The notes below the pieces were generated by a model, which was not told the DNA's origin, ran no database searches, and was given only the letters and a program-made list of their open reading frames with translations. A stretch of 64,000 nt of DNA, from NCBI GenBank assembly GCA_046342195.1, contig JBKDQE010000067.1, positions 1-64,000 on the forward strand. The letters run 5' to 3'. The stretch is from CANHBY01 sp046342195 (GTDB taxonomy: Bacteria; Pseudomonadota; Gammaproteobacteria; Burkholderiales; Burkholderiaceae_C). Below, one piece after another: positions 1 to 7,922 of the stretch (the first letter of the stretch is position 1; each line of letters begins with the position of its first letter). The position numbers were made by a program, and so were the translations under genes.

Positions 1-267
1 TTCCGCTCGCAGATTGAATACAAGGCAAAGCGCTATGGAACCCGATGGGTCATGGCTGACCGCTGGTATCCGAGCAGTCGCCTGTGCTCGAACTGTGGCT
101 GGAAAAATGAAACGCTGAAGTTGAAAGACCGGGAATGGACAGGTCAGAAATGCGGGGCGCACCACGACCGGGATCGAAACGCGGCGCAGAATCTGAAACG
201 GCTGGCAACCGCAATGGGGCATTCGGGGCAGGAAAAGAACCGTGCGCACCTTCGCGCACTTTCTTGA
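1..267 (+). pseudogene. IS200/IS605-family TnpB (OrfB), C-terminal fragment
   Basis: The reading frame is open from the window edge and ends at TGA 265-267, so only the C-terminal part is visible. It carries the TnpB zinc-finger region: a first pair CSNC, then HHDRDRNAAQNL with the last catalytic Asp of the RuvC-like nuclease fold. The second zinc pair is damaged. The family has W-x-C-x-x-C-G, but here the codons read WTGQKCG, so the third cysteine is a glycine. TnpB is an RNA-guided nuclease accessory to IS605 transposition; loss of a zinc ligand suggests a decayed copy. The mvaB start lies only 16 bp after the stop. A second IS605 remnant lies at 5.4-5.7 kb. The rest of the gene is outside the window, so intactness upstream cannot be judged. 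Confidence 0.8.
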
Positions 268-283
268 TAGCAGCAGATCAACG

Positions 284-1237
284 ATGTTTCCCAAGCACGT
301 GACATTGGTGGAGGTAAGCCCCCGCGATGGTCTTCAAAACGAAGCCCGCTTGTTCTCTGTTCAGGAGAAAGTGACCCTGGTGAGCCATTTGCAAGCTGCG
401 GGCCTGCGCAACATGGAGGTCACCAGTTTCGTGAGCCCCCGTTGGGTGCCGCAGATGGCCGACGGCGCCCAAGTGATGGCCATGATTCAGCGTGAGCCTG
501 GCATCCGGTATTCGGTGCTGGTGCCCAACCTCAAGGGTTGGGATGCCGCATGCCTGACCCGCCCCGATGAAATCGTGCTGTTTGCTGCGGCCAGTGAAGC
601 CTTCAGCCAGCGCAATATCAATTGCAGCATTGAAGAAAGCATGCTGCGCTTTGAGCCGGTGGTGCAAGCCGCCAAAGGGCAGGGGGTCAAGGTGCGGGGG
701 GTGATTTCATGCGCCCTGGGGTGCCCTTATCAGGGGGAGGTCTCTCTCGATGAACTCGAGCGCGTGGTGAAAATGTTCAAGGCCTTGGGTGCTGAGCATT
801 GCGGGGTGGCTGACACCCTTGGCACAGGAACGCCTCTGCGCGTACAGGCCTGCATGGAGAGGGCTCTTCAACACTTTCCTTTGCATGAGGTGAGCGGGCA
901 TTTTCATGACACTTATGGTCAAGCTCTTGCCAATGTGTATGCCTCGCTCCAAATGGGCGTGCATGTTTTTGATGCCAGCGTGGCAGGTTTGGGGGGCTGC
1001 CCTTACGCACTGGGGGCCACCGGCAATGTGGCCACTGAAGATGTCCTTTTTATGCTTCATGGTTTGGGCATTGAAACAGGCATTCACCTCGAAGCCTTGA
1101 TGGATGCCGTGGCCTGGGTGTCTGGGTTGCTGCATCGTCCACCCGTCAGTCGGGTGGGGCGCACTTTATTAGCGCGGCGCGAGGCGGCTCAGAGGGGTGC
1201 ACCCGATCGGTGCGTCTCAACACCCCCAAGAGATTGA
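284..1237 (+). CDS. mvaB: Hydroxymethylglutaryl-CoA lyase
   Basis: Predicted to cleave 3-hydroxy-3-methylglutaryl-CoA to acetyl-CoA and acetoacetate, the last step of leucine degradation. The DRE-TIM metallolyase barrel begins with VEVSPRDGLQNE, whose Arg-Asp pair is catalytic and metal-binding. It continues with GVADTLGTGTP, with SGHFHDTYG carrying the metal-binding histidines, and with the HMG-CoA lyase signature around VAGLGGCPYA containing the active-site cysteine. The protein is about 317 residues, normal for the family. ATG 284 is chosen because the family N-terminus starts just before this motif; the frame is open upstream to 242, inside the TnpB remnant. No strong ribosome-binding site is visible. 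No other leucine-degradation gene (liuABC) is in the window, so the gene appears isolated by the neighbouring mobile-element debris. Confidence 0.95.
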   Translation: MFPKHVTLVEVSPRDGLQNEARLFSVQEKVTLVSHLQAAGLRNMEVTSFVSPRWVPQMADGAQVMAMIQREPGIRYSVLVPNLKGWDAACLTRPDEIVLFAAASEAFSQRNINCSIEESMLRFEPVVQAAKGQGVKVRGVISCALGCPYQGEVSLDELERVVKMFKALGAEHCGVADTLGTGTPLRVQACMERALQHFPLHEVSGHFHDTYGQALANVYASLQMGVHVFDASVAGLGGCPYALGATGNVATEDVLFMLHGLGIETGIHLEALMDAVAWVSGLLHRPPVSRVGRTLLARREAAQRGAPDRCVSTPPRD

Positions 1238-1265
1238 AAGAGTTTGTCCAGACCGGCAGCGTCTC

Positions 1266-3290
1266 TCAATGACTGCCCCCCACCAAGGGGGTTTTTAAAG
1301 CACGGGCCTGCCGACCACGACGAACCCATTTGGCGAGAACCCGGGCTAACTGGTCAACATCAATGGGCTTGGAGAGGAAATCGTTCATGCCATGGCGTAA
1401 AGCAGCATCACGCTCAGAAACCAACACATCTGCGGTGAGAGCCACGACCGGAAGCACATCGGGGCCATACTGACGTCGAATGGCCAGCGTCGCTTCAAGC
1501 CCTCCCATCACGGGCATTTGCATATCCATCAAAATGGCGTCAAAACACCCTTTGTGTTGTTCTACGGCTTCAATCGCTTCGATACCATTCAAGGCCACCG
1601 AGACTTGGACACCCCATTGCTGTAAAGTGGCCTCAGCCACAAGGGTATTCACGGGGTTGTCTTCTACCAGCAATACATGCGCAGAGCGCAAAGTTTCGAG
1701 TTCTGCGTCCAGGCTGGCTGACTGCTCTGGCACACTGGCCGCAGCAGGCAGAGGCACCTCAACCCAGAAGGTGCTGCCGTGGCCAAAACTGCTTTTGACA
1801 CCTACCGACCCCCCCATCAATTCTGCCAAGTCCCGGCAAATACTAAGCCCAAGGCCTGTGCCCCCGTATTGACGGGTTGTCGAGCTGTCAGCTTGGGAAA
1901 AAGGAGTAAAAAGCCGCGACATTTGATCTTCTGGAACCCCGGGGCCTGTATCAAATACTTCGATTCGAACCCAGCTCTGGGTGGGACTGGTCACACTGAC
2001 CTTGATTTGACCCATTTGAGTAAATTTCAGGGCATTGCTGAGATAGTTTCCCAAAATTTGGCGTACCCGAACAGGATCTCCATTGACCCAGGCGGGCACA
2101 TTTTCAGCAATCTGAAAACGGAAGCTCAAGCCTTTTTCACGCGCCAATTCACTGTAAGCGCTACGCAGGGAGGCCAGCAATTGATGAAAATCAAAGGCGC
2201 ACCGATCGAGCGTCAAACGCCCGGCCTCGATTTTCGAGAGATCAAGGATATCGGAAATAACTCCGGCCAAAGCTTGCGCACTGTCCTGAATACGCTCCAA
2301 ATACTGACGCTGCCGGTCTAGTGTGTTTTCGTGGGGCTTGGGAGAAAGAGCCAAGCGAACCAGACCTAACAAACCATTGAGTGGTGTTCTGATTTCGTGG
2401 CTTGTGTTGGCCAGGAAAGCACTTTTGGCCCGATTGGCAGCCTCGGCTTGCTCTTTCGCAGCTGCCAGGGCCTGCTCACTTCGTCGGCGTTCGGTCACGT
2501 CTTCGACAATCCAGACCGTACCACTTCGGGTGGGGTTGCGCGGGTCGACAGCCTGAGCTCGCATACGCCCCCAAAAGATGCTGCCATTACGACGCGCCAG
2601 TTCACGCTCGATATCAATGGGTTGACCGGTGGCAAGTAAAGGGGAAACTTCCCGGCGCATCGCCGTGTGGGCCTCGACAGAAGGCCAAACTACCGACACC
2701 GGGCGCCCGATCAAGGCCCCCGGAGGCCAACCAAACATTTGGTCGTAGCGGGCATTGGTATGCTGGAAAATTTTGTCTCGAGTAAAGGCAATGCCAACCA
2801 TGGCATTGCTGAGAATGGCCTGATATTGCAAGCGGCTGCGTTCGCGCTGGGTAATGTCACGAATCACGGCCAAAATATAGCGCACACCATCTTGCTCAAA
2901 CACAGAAGCCGAAATCAGCACGGCAACAATCCCGCCATGCTTGGTGGAAAATGTGGCAGGAAAATCGTGAATAGTGCCGTTGGAAACCAAACGCGCAATA
3001 TAGCGCCCACGCTCAACCTGGTCTTGCCAGATCGCCATATCCGGAACCATGTTTCCCGCGAGCTCTTCACGGGCATAGCCCGTGATTCGATAAAACTCAT
3101 CGTTCATCAAGATCAATCGACTGGTTTCGAGCTCGGTCACGCAGATGGGGTCTGGGCTGACTTCCAGAAGTCGCATCAATAAAGCGTCGGAACGCAGCTG
3201 AATTTCGTGAGGCTTGGCAGACATGAGATAGAAAAGTTGTCGGCAAGACGGGTTAAGAAAGGCACGCAAAAAAACCGACTCAGAAGCCAT
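1266..3290 (-). CDS. PAS-containing hybrid histidine kinase with receiver domain
   Basis: Cytoplasmic hybrid sensor kinase of about 674 residues with no clear membrane segment. Domain order: two PAS domains (roughly residues 35-150 and 160-270, the first beginning near SPDPICVTE), HisKA with the phospho-acceptor His in ANTSHEIRTPLNG (about 300), an HATPase with DTGPGVP and GGTGLGLSI boxes (about 415-510), and a C-terminal receiver. The receiver has acidic residues in VLLVEDN, the phospho-accepting Asp in ILMDMQMP and the conserved Lys in FLSKPID. The frame is open to a TTG at 3329, but ATG 3290 is preceded by AGAGG and is preferred; ATG 3224 is another candidate. It converges with mvaB and is divergent from argG. 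No partner regulator is adjacent, so the output target is unknown. Confidence 0.9.
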   Translation of the reverse strand: MASESVFLRAFLNPSCRQLFYLMSAKPHEIQLRSDALLMRLLEVSPDPICVTELETSRLILMNDEFYRITGYAREELAGNMVPDMAIWQDQVERGRYIARLVSNGTIHDFPATFSTKHGGIVAVLISASVFEQDGVRYILAVIRDITQRERSRLQYQAILSNAMVGIAFTRDKIFQHTNARYDQMFGWPPGALIGRPVSVVWPSVEAHTAMRREVSPLLATGQPIDIERELARRNGSIFWGRMRAQAVDPRNPTRSGTVWIVEDVTERRRSEQALAAAKEQAEAANRAKSAFLANTSHEIRTPLNGLLGLVRLALSPKPHENTLDRQRQYLERIQDSAQALAGVISDILDLSKIEAGRLTLDRCAFDFHQLLASLRSAYSELAREKGLSFRFQIAENVPAWVNGDPVRVRQILGNYLSNALKFTQMGQIKVSVTSPTQSWVRIEVFDTGPGVPEDQMSRLFTPFSQADSSTTRQYGGTGLGLSICRDLAELMGGSVGVKSSFGHGSTFWVEVPLPAAASVPEQSASLDAELETLRSAHVLLVEDNPVNTLVAEATLQQWGVQVSVALNGIEAIEAVEQHKGCFDAILMDMQMPVMGGLEATLAIRRQYGPDVLPVVALTADVLVSERDAALRHGMNDFLSKPIDVDQLARVLAKWVRRGRQARALKTPLVGGSH
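1276..1297 (+). terminator. Possible intrinsic terminator after mvaB
   Basis: A C5/G5 stem with a short loop is followed by five T residues on the plus strand, 39 bp after the mvaB stop. It sits inside the last codons of the converging kinase gene. The stem is short, so this is tentative. Confidence 0.35.
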
Positions 3291-3434
3291 TGCGCCTCTG
3301 AAATCAGAACTTGACAGGAGGGGAATCAACTCGATTCGTTCAATTCACTTTGATGACAGCTTAACCCAAGCACAACAGGCCACTGGCGACTGGCAGGACC
3401 TAAAATCAGATTTTTGCCTCACTAAATTTGCACT

Positions 3435-4706
3435 ATGTCCAAAGAAATCAAAAAAGTGGTTCTGGCGTACTCGGGCGGCCTTGATACGTCGGTCATTCTG
3501 AAGTGGCTGCAAGATGTCTACCGCTGCGAAGTCGTGACCTTCACCGCCGACATCGGCCAGGGTGAGGAAGTCGAGCCTGCTCGGGCCAAAGCCCTCAAAA
3601 TGGGCATCCGTGCGGAAAATATTTTTATTGATGATTTGCGCGAAGAATTTGTTCGTGATTTTGTTTTCCCGATGTTCCGCGCCAATGCCCTCTACGAGGG
3701 CGAATACCTTTTAGGCACCTCGATTGCCCGGCCCCTGATCGCCAAACGCCTGATCGACATTGCCCGACAAACCAAGGCCGATGCCATCAGTCATGGTGCC
3801 ACCGGCAAAGGCAATGATCAGGTACGCTTTGAATTGGGCGCCTATGCCCTCATGCCCGGCGTCAAGGTGATTGCCCCTTGGCGTGAATGGGATCTCCTCA
3901 GCCGTGAAAAACTATTGGCTTACGCAGACCAACATGAGATCCCCGTCGACTTCAAAAAGCGCAAAGGTGGCGGTGCCCCCTACTCCATGGATGCCAATTT
4001 GCTCCACATCAGCTACGAAGGCGGCGTGCTGGAAGACCCCAATTTTGAGCCCGAAGAAAAAATGTGGCGCCTTACCGTCAGCCCAGAAAAAGCTCCCGGC
4101 AAACCTCAGGTCATTGAACTCACCTATGCGCATGGCGATGTTGTGGCCGTTGATGGTGAACGCCTCAGCCCGGCAGATGTGCTGACCTTGCTCAATAAAT
4201 GGGGTGGTAAGCATGGTATTGGTCGCCTCGATAAGGTCGAAAACCGCTATGTAGGCATGAAAAGCCGCGGCTGCTATGAAACCCCTGGCGGTACCATTTT
4301 GCTGGCCGGTCATCGGGCCATTGAAAGCATCACCCTTGACCGTGAAGTCCTGGCTCTCAAAGAAGACCTGATGCCGCGGTACGCGCGCATGATTTACAAC
4401 GGCTACTGGTTTGCCCCTGAGCGTCTTTTGCTGCAAGGCTTGATTGATGCCAGCCAAGCAACGGTCAATGGGACTGTGCGGCTCAAGCTGTATAAAGGCA
4501 CCATCATGTGTGTAGGCCGTGAGTCACTGACCGATTCCTTATTTGACCCCTTGATTTCCACCTTCGACGACGACGGTGGTGCCTACAACCAAGCCGATGC
4601 CGCAGGCTTTATCAAGCTGAATGCACTGCGTCTGCGAATTGCAGCCAACGCCCAGGCAGCCCGCAAAAAATCTACCAGCAAGCGCCCCGCCAAAAAGAAA
4701 GACTAA
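3435..4706 (+). CDS. argG: Argininosuccinate synthase
   Basis: Ligates citrulline and aspartate using ATP to make argininosuccinate, the penultimate step of arginine synthesis, in the cytoplasm. The N-terminal PP-loop ATP-binding motif AYSGGLDTSV is intact at residues 10-19. The family blocks GATGKGNDQVRFE and APWREWDL follow (about 120-150). At 423 residues it has the expected length, with a Lys/Ala-rich tail. ATG 3435 is the natural start because the PP-loop lies within the first 20 residues. It is divergent from the hybrid kinase and followed 104 bp later by ruvA in the same direction. No ARG box could be recognised by eye in the 144-bp upstream gap. Confidence 0.97.
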   Translation: MSKEIKKVVLAYSGGLDTSVILKWLQDVYRCEVVTFTADIGQGEEVEPARAKALKMGIRAENIFIDDLREEFVRDFVFPMFRANALYEGEYLLGTSIARPLIAKRLIDIARQTKADAISHGATGKGNDQVRFELGAYALMPGVKVIAPWREWDLLSREKLLAYADQHEIPVDFKKRKGGGAPYSMDANLLHISYEGGVLEDPNFEPEEKMWRLTVSPEKAPGKPQVIELTYAHGDVVAVDGERLSPADVLTLLNKWGGKHGIGRLDKVENRYVGMKSRGCYETPGGTILLAGHRAIESITLDREVLALKEDLMPRYARMIYNGYWFAPERLLLQGLIDASQATVNGTVRLKLYKGTIMCVGRESLTDSLFDPLISTFDDDGGAYNQADAAGFIKLNALRLRIAANAQAARKKSTSKRPAKKKD

Positions 4707-4810
4707 AGCCTCTCAACCCCTTATGGCGAAGCCTGTGATGGCCACGAGGGGAGTTTGGCAGAGCATTCTTCAAACGCGATTTTTTAAAACAGCTTCTCAA
4801 AAAATAAACC

Positions 4811-5392
4811 ATGATCGGTCGCCTCGCCGGAATACTGGCCCTCAAGTCGCCCCCGCAATTGCTCATCGATGTCCATGGTGTTGGCTACGAAGTTGATGTG
4901 CCGATGAGTACGTTCTACCACCTGCCGGCCCAAGGTGAGAGCGTTGTGCTTCTGACGCACTGCATCGTCCGGGAAGATGCCCATGTGCTATTTGGGTTTT
5001 TGACCCCAGACGAGCGCGAAACTTTCCGAACGCTGGTCAAAGTATCAGGCGTGGGGCCTCGTACTGCCCTGTCTATTTTGTCGGGGCTCAGTGTGACTGA
5101 CTTGGCACTGGCAGTTCAACAACAAGACAGCGCTCGCTTGGTGAAGGTTCCAGGCATAGGCAAAAAAATTGCCGAGCGCCTGCTGCTGGAACTTAAAGGC
5201 AAGGTGGCTGAGGCGATGAACCCCACTCTCACCCACAAGGGAATTTCCACCGAAAACCAGAGCGATATCCTTCAGGCCCTGCTGGCCCTTGGCTATCAAG
5301 AACGGGAAGCCCATTCGGCCCTGAAAGCCCTCCCCCCGAACACCGGCGTCAACGAAGGGATCAAACTGGCCCTTCGCTCTTTGGGGCGTTAG
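4811..5392 (+). CDS. ruvA: Holliday junction branch-migration protein RuvA
   Basis: RuvA tetramers bind Holliday junctions and load the RuvB motor for branch migration. The 193-residue protein starts with the family N-terminus MIGRLAG. It has the OB-fold domain (1-65), the tandem helix-hairpin-helix region including SGVGPRTAL and PGIGKKIAERL (about 80-130), and a C-terminal RuvB-contacting domain ending ALRSLGR. It is intact. In relatives ruvA normally lies directly upstream of ruvB; here ruvB begins 2.5 kb further on, and a collapsed IS605 element begins immediately after the ruvA stop. Confidence 0.97.
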   Translation: MIGRLAGILALKSPPQLLIDVHGVGYEVDVPMSTFYHLPAQGESVVLLTHCIVREDAHVLFGFLTPDERETFRTLVKVSGVGPRTALSILSGLSVTDLALAVQQQDSARLVKVPGIGKKIAERLLLELKGKVAEAMNPTLTHKGISTENQSDILQALLALGYQEREAHSALKALPPNTGVNEGIKLALRSLGR

Positions 5393-5480
5393 CCAATGCC
5401 CCGTAAACCCCCTCAAAAACTCGCCGCCGATCCTTCGGCGTGAAGATCAGCTGGGCGTGCAGCTGAAAGACACAATGCCT
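5393..5480 (-). pseudogene. IS200/IS605-family TnpA transposase, N-terminal remnant
   Basis: Read on the minus strand, about 30 codons give RHCVFQLHAQLIFTPKDRRR followed by VFEGVYGAL. This matches the start of Y1 HUH transposases of the IS200 type, whose N-terminus reads H-x-V-Y-x-L-x-x-H-L-V-F-x-x-K-Y-R-R. The frame then runs into antisense ruvA, so the HUH core and the catalytic Tyr are missing. It lies head to head with the TnpB remnant on the plus strand, the divergent tnpA/tnpB arrangement of IS605-group elements. The call rests on a short match. Confidence 0.55.
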
Positions 5481-5741
5481 TTCGGTTGTGCGCGCTTTGT
5501 ATGGAACCGTGCGCTGGCGATGAAGCGGGCGGCGTGGCAAGAGCACCAAGAAGCGCTGTCCTGCGACACGATCAAGGGCATGTTGCCCGCGTGGAAGGCT
5601 GGCGAATGTCCTTGGCTCAAAGAGGCCGACTCCCAGGTGATTCAGGAGGTGATTCGCCACTTGGACCGGGCCTACCGAAATTTCTTTGAGCGGCGAGCGA
5701 GGTTGCCGCGGCTCAAGACGACAAGGTCATCGTTGATATAG
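5457..5741 (+). pseudogene. IS200/IS605-family TnpB, N-terminal remnant
   Basis: The frame holds the N-terminal helix-turn-helix region of TnpB: FGCARFVWNRALAMKRAAW, then CDTIKGMLPAWKAGECPWLK and VIQEVIRHLDRAYRNFFER. It stops after about 94 codons, before the RuvC-like nuclease core. The family's first residues (a KFRLYP-like strand) are also missing and are replaced by sequence antisense to the TnpA remnant, so both the start and the end of the gene are gone. It sits 65 bp downstream of ruvA. Confidence 0.8.
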
Positions 5742-6045
5742 GGAAGGGCGCTGGCACTGTGCGGTGTGAATTCATATACACGCGCGATTTTTTGGTGCGA
5801 TTTTGCGTTTAATCCGGGAATTCGGGTGGCTACCCCCAACAATCAACATGGCGCAGGGCACAAGCACGCCATCAACGCATATCACTGGGCCGCTGCTGAA
5901 GTGGCAGGATACGCGGGTGCTTGGATGCGCGATTTGAGCAAGCCTGTTGGCATGGCACGCAAACAGCGAGAAGTTGGAACGCGATATGTGACCTGAAAAC
6001 AGGTCTTGAAAAGACAGATCCGTTGAACTTAAAGGAATATTGGCA
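5742..6045. other. Non-coding stretch between the TnpB remnant and the colD-like gene
   Basis: No convincing gene is visible. A plus-strand frame ending near 5996 closes with MARKQREVGTRYVT, which could be an eroded TnpB tail, but this is too weak to call. AAAGGA at 6031-6036 is the ribosome-binding site of the next gene, 9 nt before its ATG. No clear promoter was recognised. Confidence 0.5.
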
Positions 6046-7224
6046 ATGAGTTTCAAGTTTCCACTCGCAACCGCCTCTTGGGGCAAGGAAGAGATTGATG
6101 CAATGCAGCGCGTCATAGCCTCTGGAATGTTTACCATGGGCGAAAATGTGCAGGCATTTGAACGCAACTTTGCCCGGTATGTGGGGAGCAAATACTGTGT
6201 GATGGTGAATTCGGGGTCTTCGTCTAATTTGCTGATGGTTGCAGCGCTTTTTTATACGAAGAATCCCAAATTGAAACTGAATCGGGGCGAGGAAGTGATC
6301 GTGCCCGCCGTATCCTGGAGTACAACTTATTATCCGCTGTATCAGTATGGCTTGAGAATCAAGTTTGTCGATATTGACCTGAACACGCTGAATTACGATC
6401 TGGAGCAACTGAAGCAGGCGGTTACCGACAGGACGCGGATGATCATGGCCGTGAATTTACTGGGTAACCCGAACAACTTTGAGGCCATCAATCAGATCAT
6501 TGGCGAACGTGATATTGTTCTCATTGAAGATAACTGCGAGTCAATGGGGGCGCGCTTCCAAGGCAAGTATGCCGGCACTTTCGGCGTGATGGGTAGCTAC
6601 AGCTCATTCTTCAGCCATCACATTTCCACCATGGAAGGCGGCCTGATCATCACAGATGACGAAGAGATTTATCACATTTTGTTGTCATTGCGAGCCCACG
6701 GCTGGACACGCAACTTGCCAAAAAACAACCATGTGTGTGGCACGAAAAGCGATGATCCATTTGAAGAATCTTTTCGATTCGTGCTGCCGGGTTTCAATCT
6801 CCGCCCACTCGAACTTGAAGGTGCTTTGGGTATCGAGCAAGTCAAGCGTTTGCCACATATAGTGCAAGAGCGGCAAAAAAACGGAAAATTATTGCAGCAA
6901 ACCTTAGGGGATCATCCTGACATTCTGATTCAGCAGGAAATTGGTGAAAGCAGTTGGTTTGGTTTCAGCTTGGTGATCAAGCCGGGCAGCGCTCTCTCAC
7001 GAAAATTTTTGCTTCATCAACTTGGAGCACTGGGATTCGAATGCCGCCCCATTGTGGCTGGCAATTTCACCAAGAACGCAGTGGTGAAATATTTTGATTA
7101 CGAAATTCACGGAGCCCTGAAAAACGCAGAACATATTGACAAAAATGGTCTTTTTATCGGAAACCACCATTACCCTATCCCGGAAGCATTCGAGGCGCTC
7201 TGTCGATTGAAAGCTTCAGGCTGA
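6046..7224 (+). CDS. colD: ColD-like GDP-4-keto-6-deoxymannose 3-dehydratase (DegT/AHBA fold)
   Basis: A 392-residue aspartate-aminotransferase-fold enzyme of the DegT/DnrJ/EryC1/StrS family. The usual Schiff-base lysine is absent: the active-site segment reads FFSHHISTMEGG (about 188-199), with His where ordinary aminotransferases have Lys. That substitution marks the PLP/PMP-dependent 3-dehydratases ColD and RfbH/DdhC. Further blocks LRAHGWTRNLPK, GESSWFGFS, CRPIVAGNFTKN and NAEHIDKNG match remembered ColD sequences better than RfbH. ColD removes the 3-hydroxyl of GDP-4-keto-6-deoxymannose on the way to colitose, an O-antigen sugar. ATG 6046 is preferred over the upstream TTG 6040 because AAAGGA precedes it. 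No gmd, colA, colB or colC lies nearby, so its pathway partners, if any, are elsewhere. It lies in the block inserted between ruvA and ruvB. Confidence 0.85.
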   Translation: MSFKFPLATASWGKEEIDAMQRVIASGMFTMGENVQAFERNFARYVGSKYCVMVNSGSSSNLLMVAALFYTKNPKLKLNRGEEVIVPAVSWSTTYYPLYQYGLRIKFVDIDLNTLNYDLEQLKQAVTDRTRMIMAVNLLGNPNNFEAINQIIGERDIVLIEDNCESMGARFQGKYAGTFGVMGSYSSFFSHHISTMEGGLIITDDEEIYHILLSLRAHGWTRNLPKNNHVCGTKSDDPFEESFRFVLPGFNLRPLELEGALGIEQVKRLPHIVQERQKNGKLLQQTLGDHPDILIQQEIGESSWFGFSLVIKPGSALSRKFLLHQLGALGFECRPIVAGNFTKNAVVKYFDYEIHGALKNAEHIDKNGLFIGNHHYPIPEAFEALCRLKASG

Positions 7225-7328
7225 GAGCCCCCAAAGGTTGCCAAACAAATGAATGTGGGCATAAAAATCTCAGGGGGGCATGGCTCTTGATACCAGCAAG
7301 CCAAGGCCATGCTCCAACAGGCCAGCGT

Positions 7329-7796
7329 TCAATGTCTGCGGTGCATGTGGGCTTGAACAGGCCGCACCTGAAAATCAACCTTGACCTCGCCCGCTTTTTC
7401 AAATTTCAAGGTGGCTGGAAAGCGGCTGCCTTCTTTCAAAGGGGCCTTCAGCCCCAAGAACATCACATGCAGCCCCCCCGGTTTGAGATTCACCGATTGG
7501 CCCGCCGGAAGGGTAATTTCTTTCACCTCCCGCATTTTTGCCACATCGCCCTCCATCACCATGGTATGTAATTCAACAGAGGCTGAAACATCGGCGGTCA
7601 CAGACACGAGTTTGTCTTCGGTTTTGCCTTTATTGACCATTTTGAAATAGCCCGCCCCGACACTTTGGCCGGCTGCCGTGGCGCGGGCGTAAGGCTCTTC
7701 GATGGTCAAAAGACCTACCTGGGAGCCATCAATGGCCTCTGCCATCATCGAGCTGACACATAAAACCACACCGCACATCCAATGAACGTGTTTCAT
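7329..7796 (-). CDS. PCu(A)C-family periplasmic copper chaperone
   Basis: A 155-residue exported protein. It has an N-terminal hydrophobic segment (about residues 5-20) resembling a signal peptide, then a beta-rich PCu(A)C domain. The copper-site pattern H-x-M ... M ... H-x-M is present: LHTMVMEGDVAKM followed by GGLHVMFLG. Members deliver Cu(I) to the CuA or CuB centre of cytochrome oxidase. ATG 7796 is chosen over the open frame up to 7832 because it starts the signal peptide and AAGG precedes it. It lies convergent to the colD-like gene and divergent from ruvB. No SCO or cox gene is adjacent, so the partner oxidase is not shown here. Confidence 0.9.
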   Translation of the reverse strand: MKHVHWMCGVVLCVSSMMAEAIDGSQVGLLTIEEPYARATAAGQSVGAGYFKMVNKGKTEDKLVSVTADVSASVELHTMVMEGDVAKMREVKEITLPAGQSVNLKPGGLHVMFLGLKAPLKEGSRFPATLKFEKAGEVKVDFQVRPVQAHMHRRH

Positions 7797-7922
7797 CCCA
7801 TTCTGCCTTGTTAAAAAATGGCAAGCCTCCATGCCAAGAGCATCAATGCTAAGCCTTGGGCCAAGGGTGAAGTTTGAAGCAAATCAATAGGGGCTGTGCA
7901 AAAAATCGGGCATCATCTTGGC

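Noticed and set aside
5766..5996. 76-codon plus-strand frame between the TnpB remnant and colD
   Set aside because: Its end (MARKQREVGTRYVT) vaguely recalls a TnpB tail, but the match is too short and the rest has no recognisable pattern.
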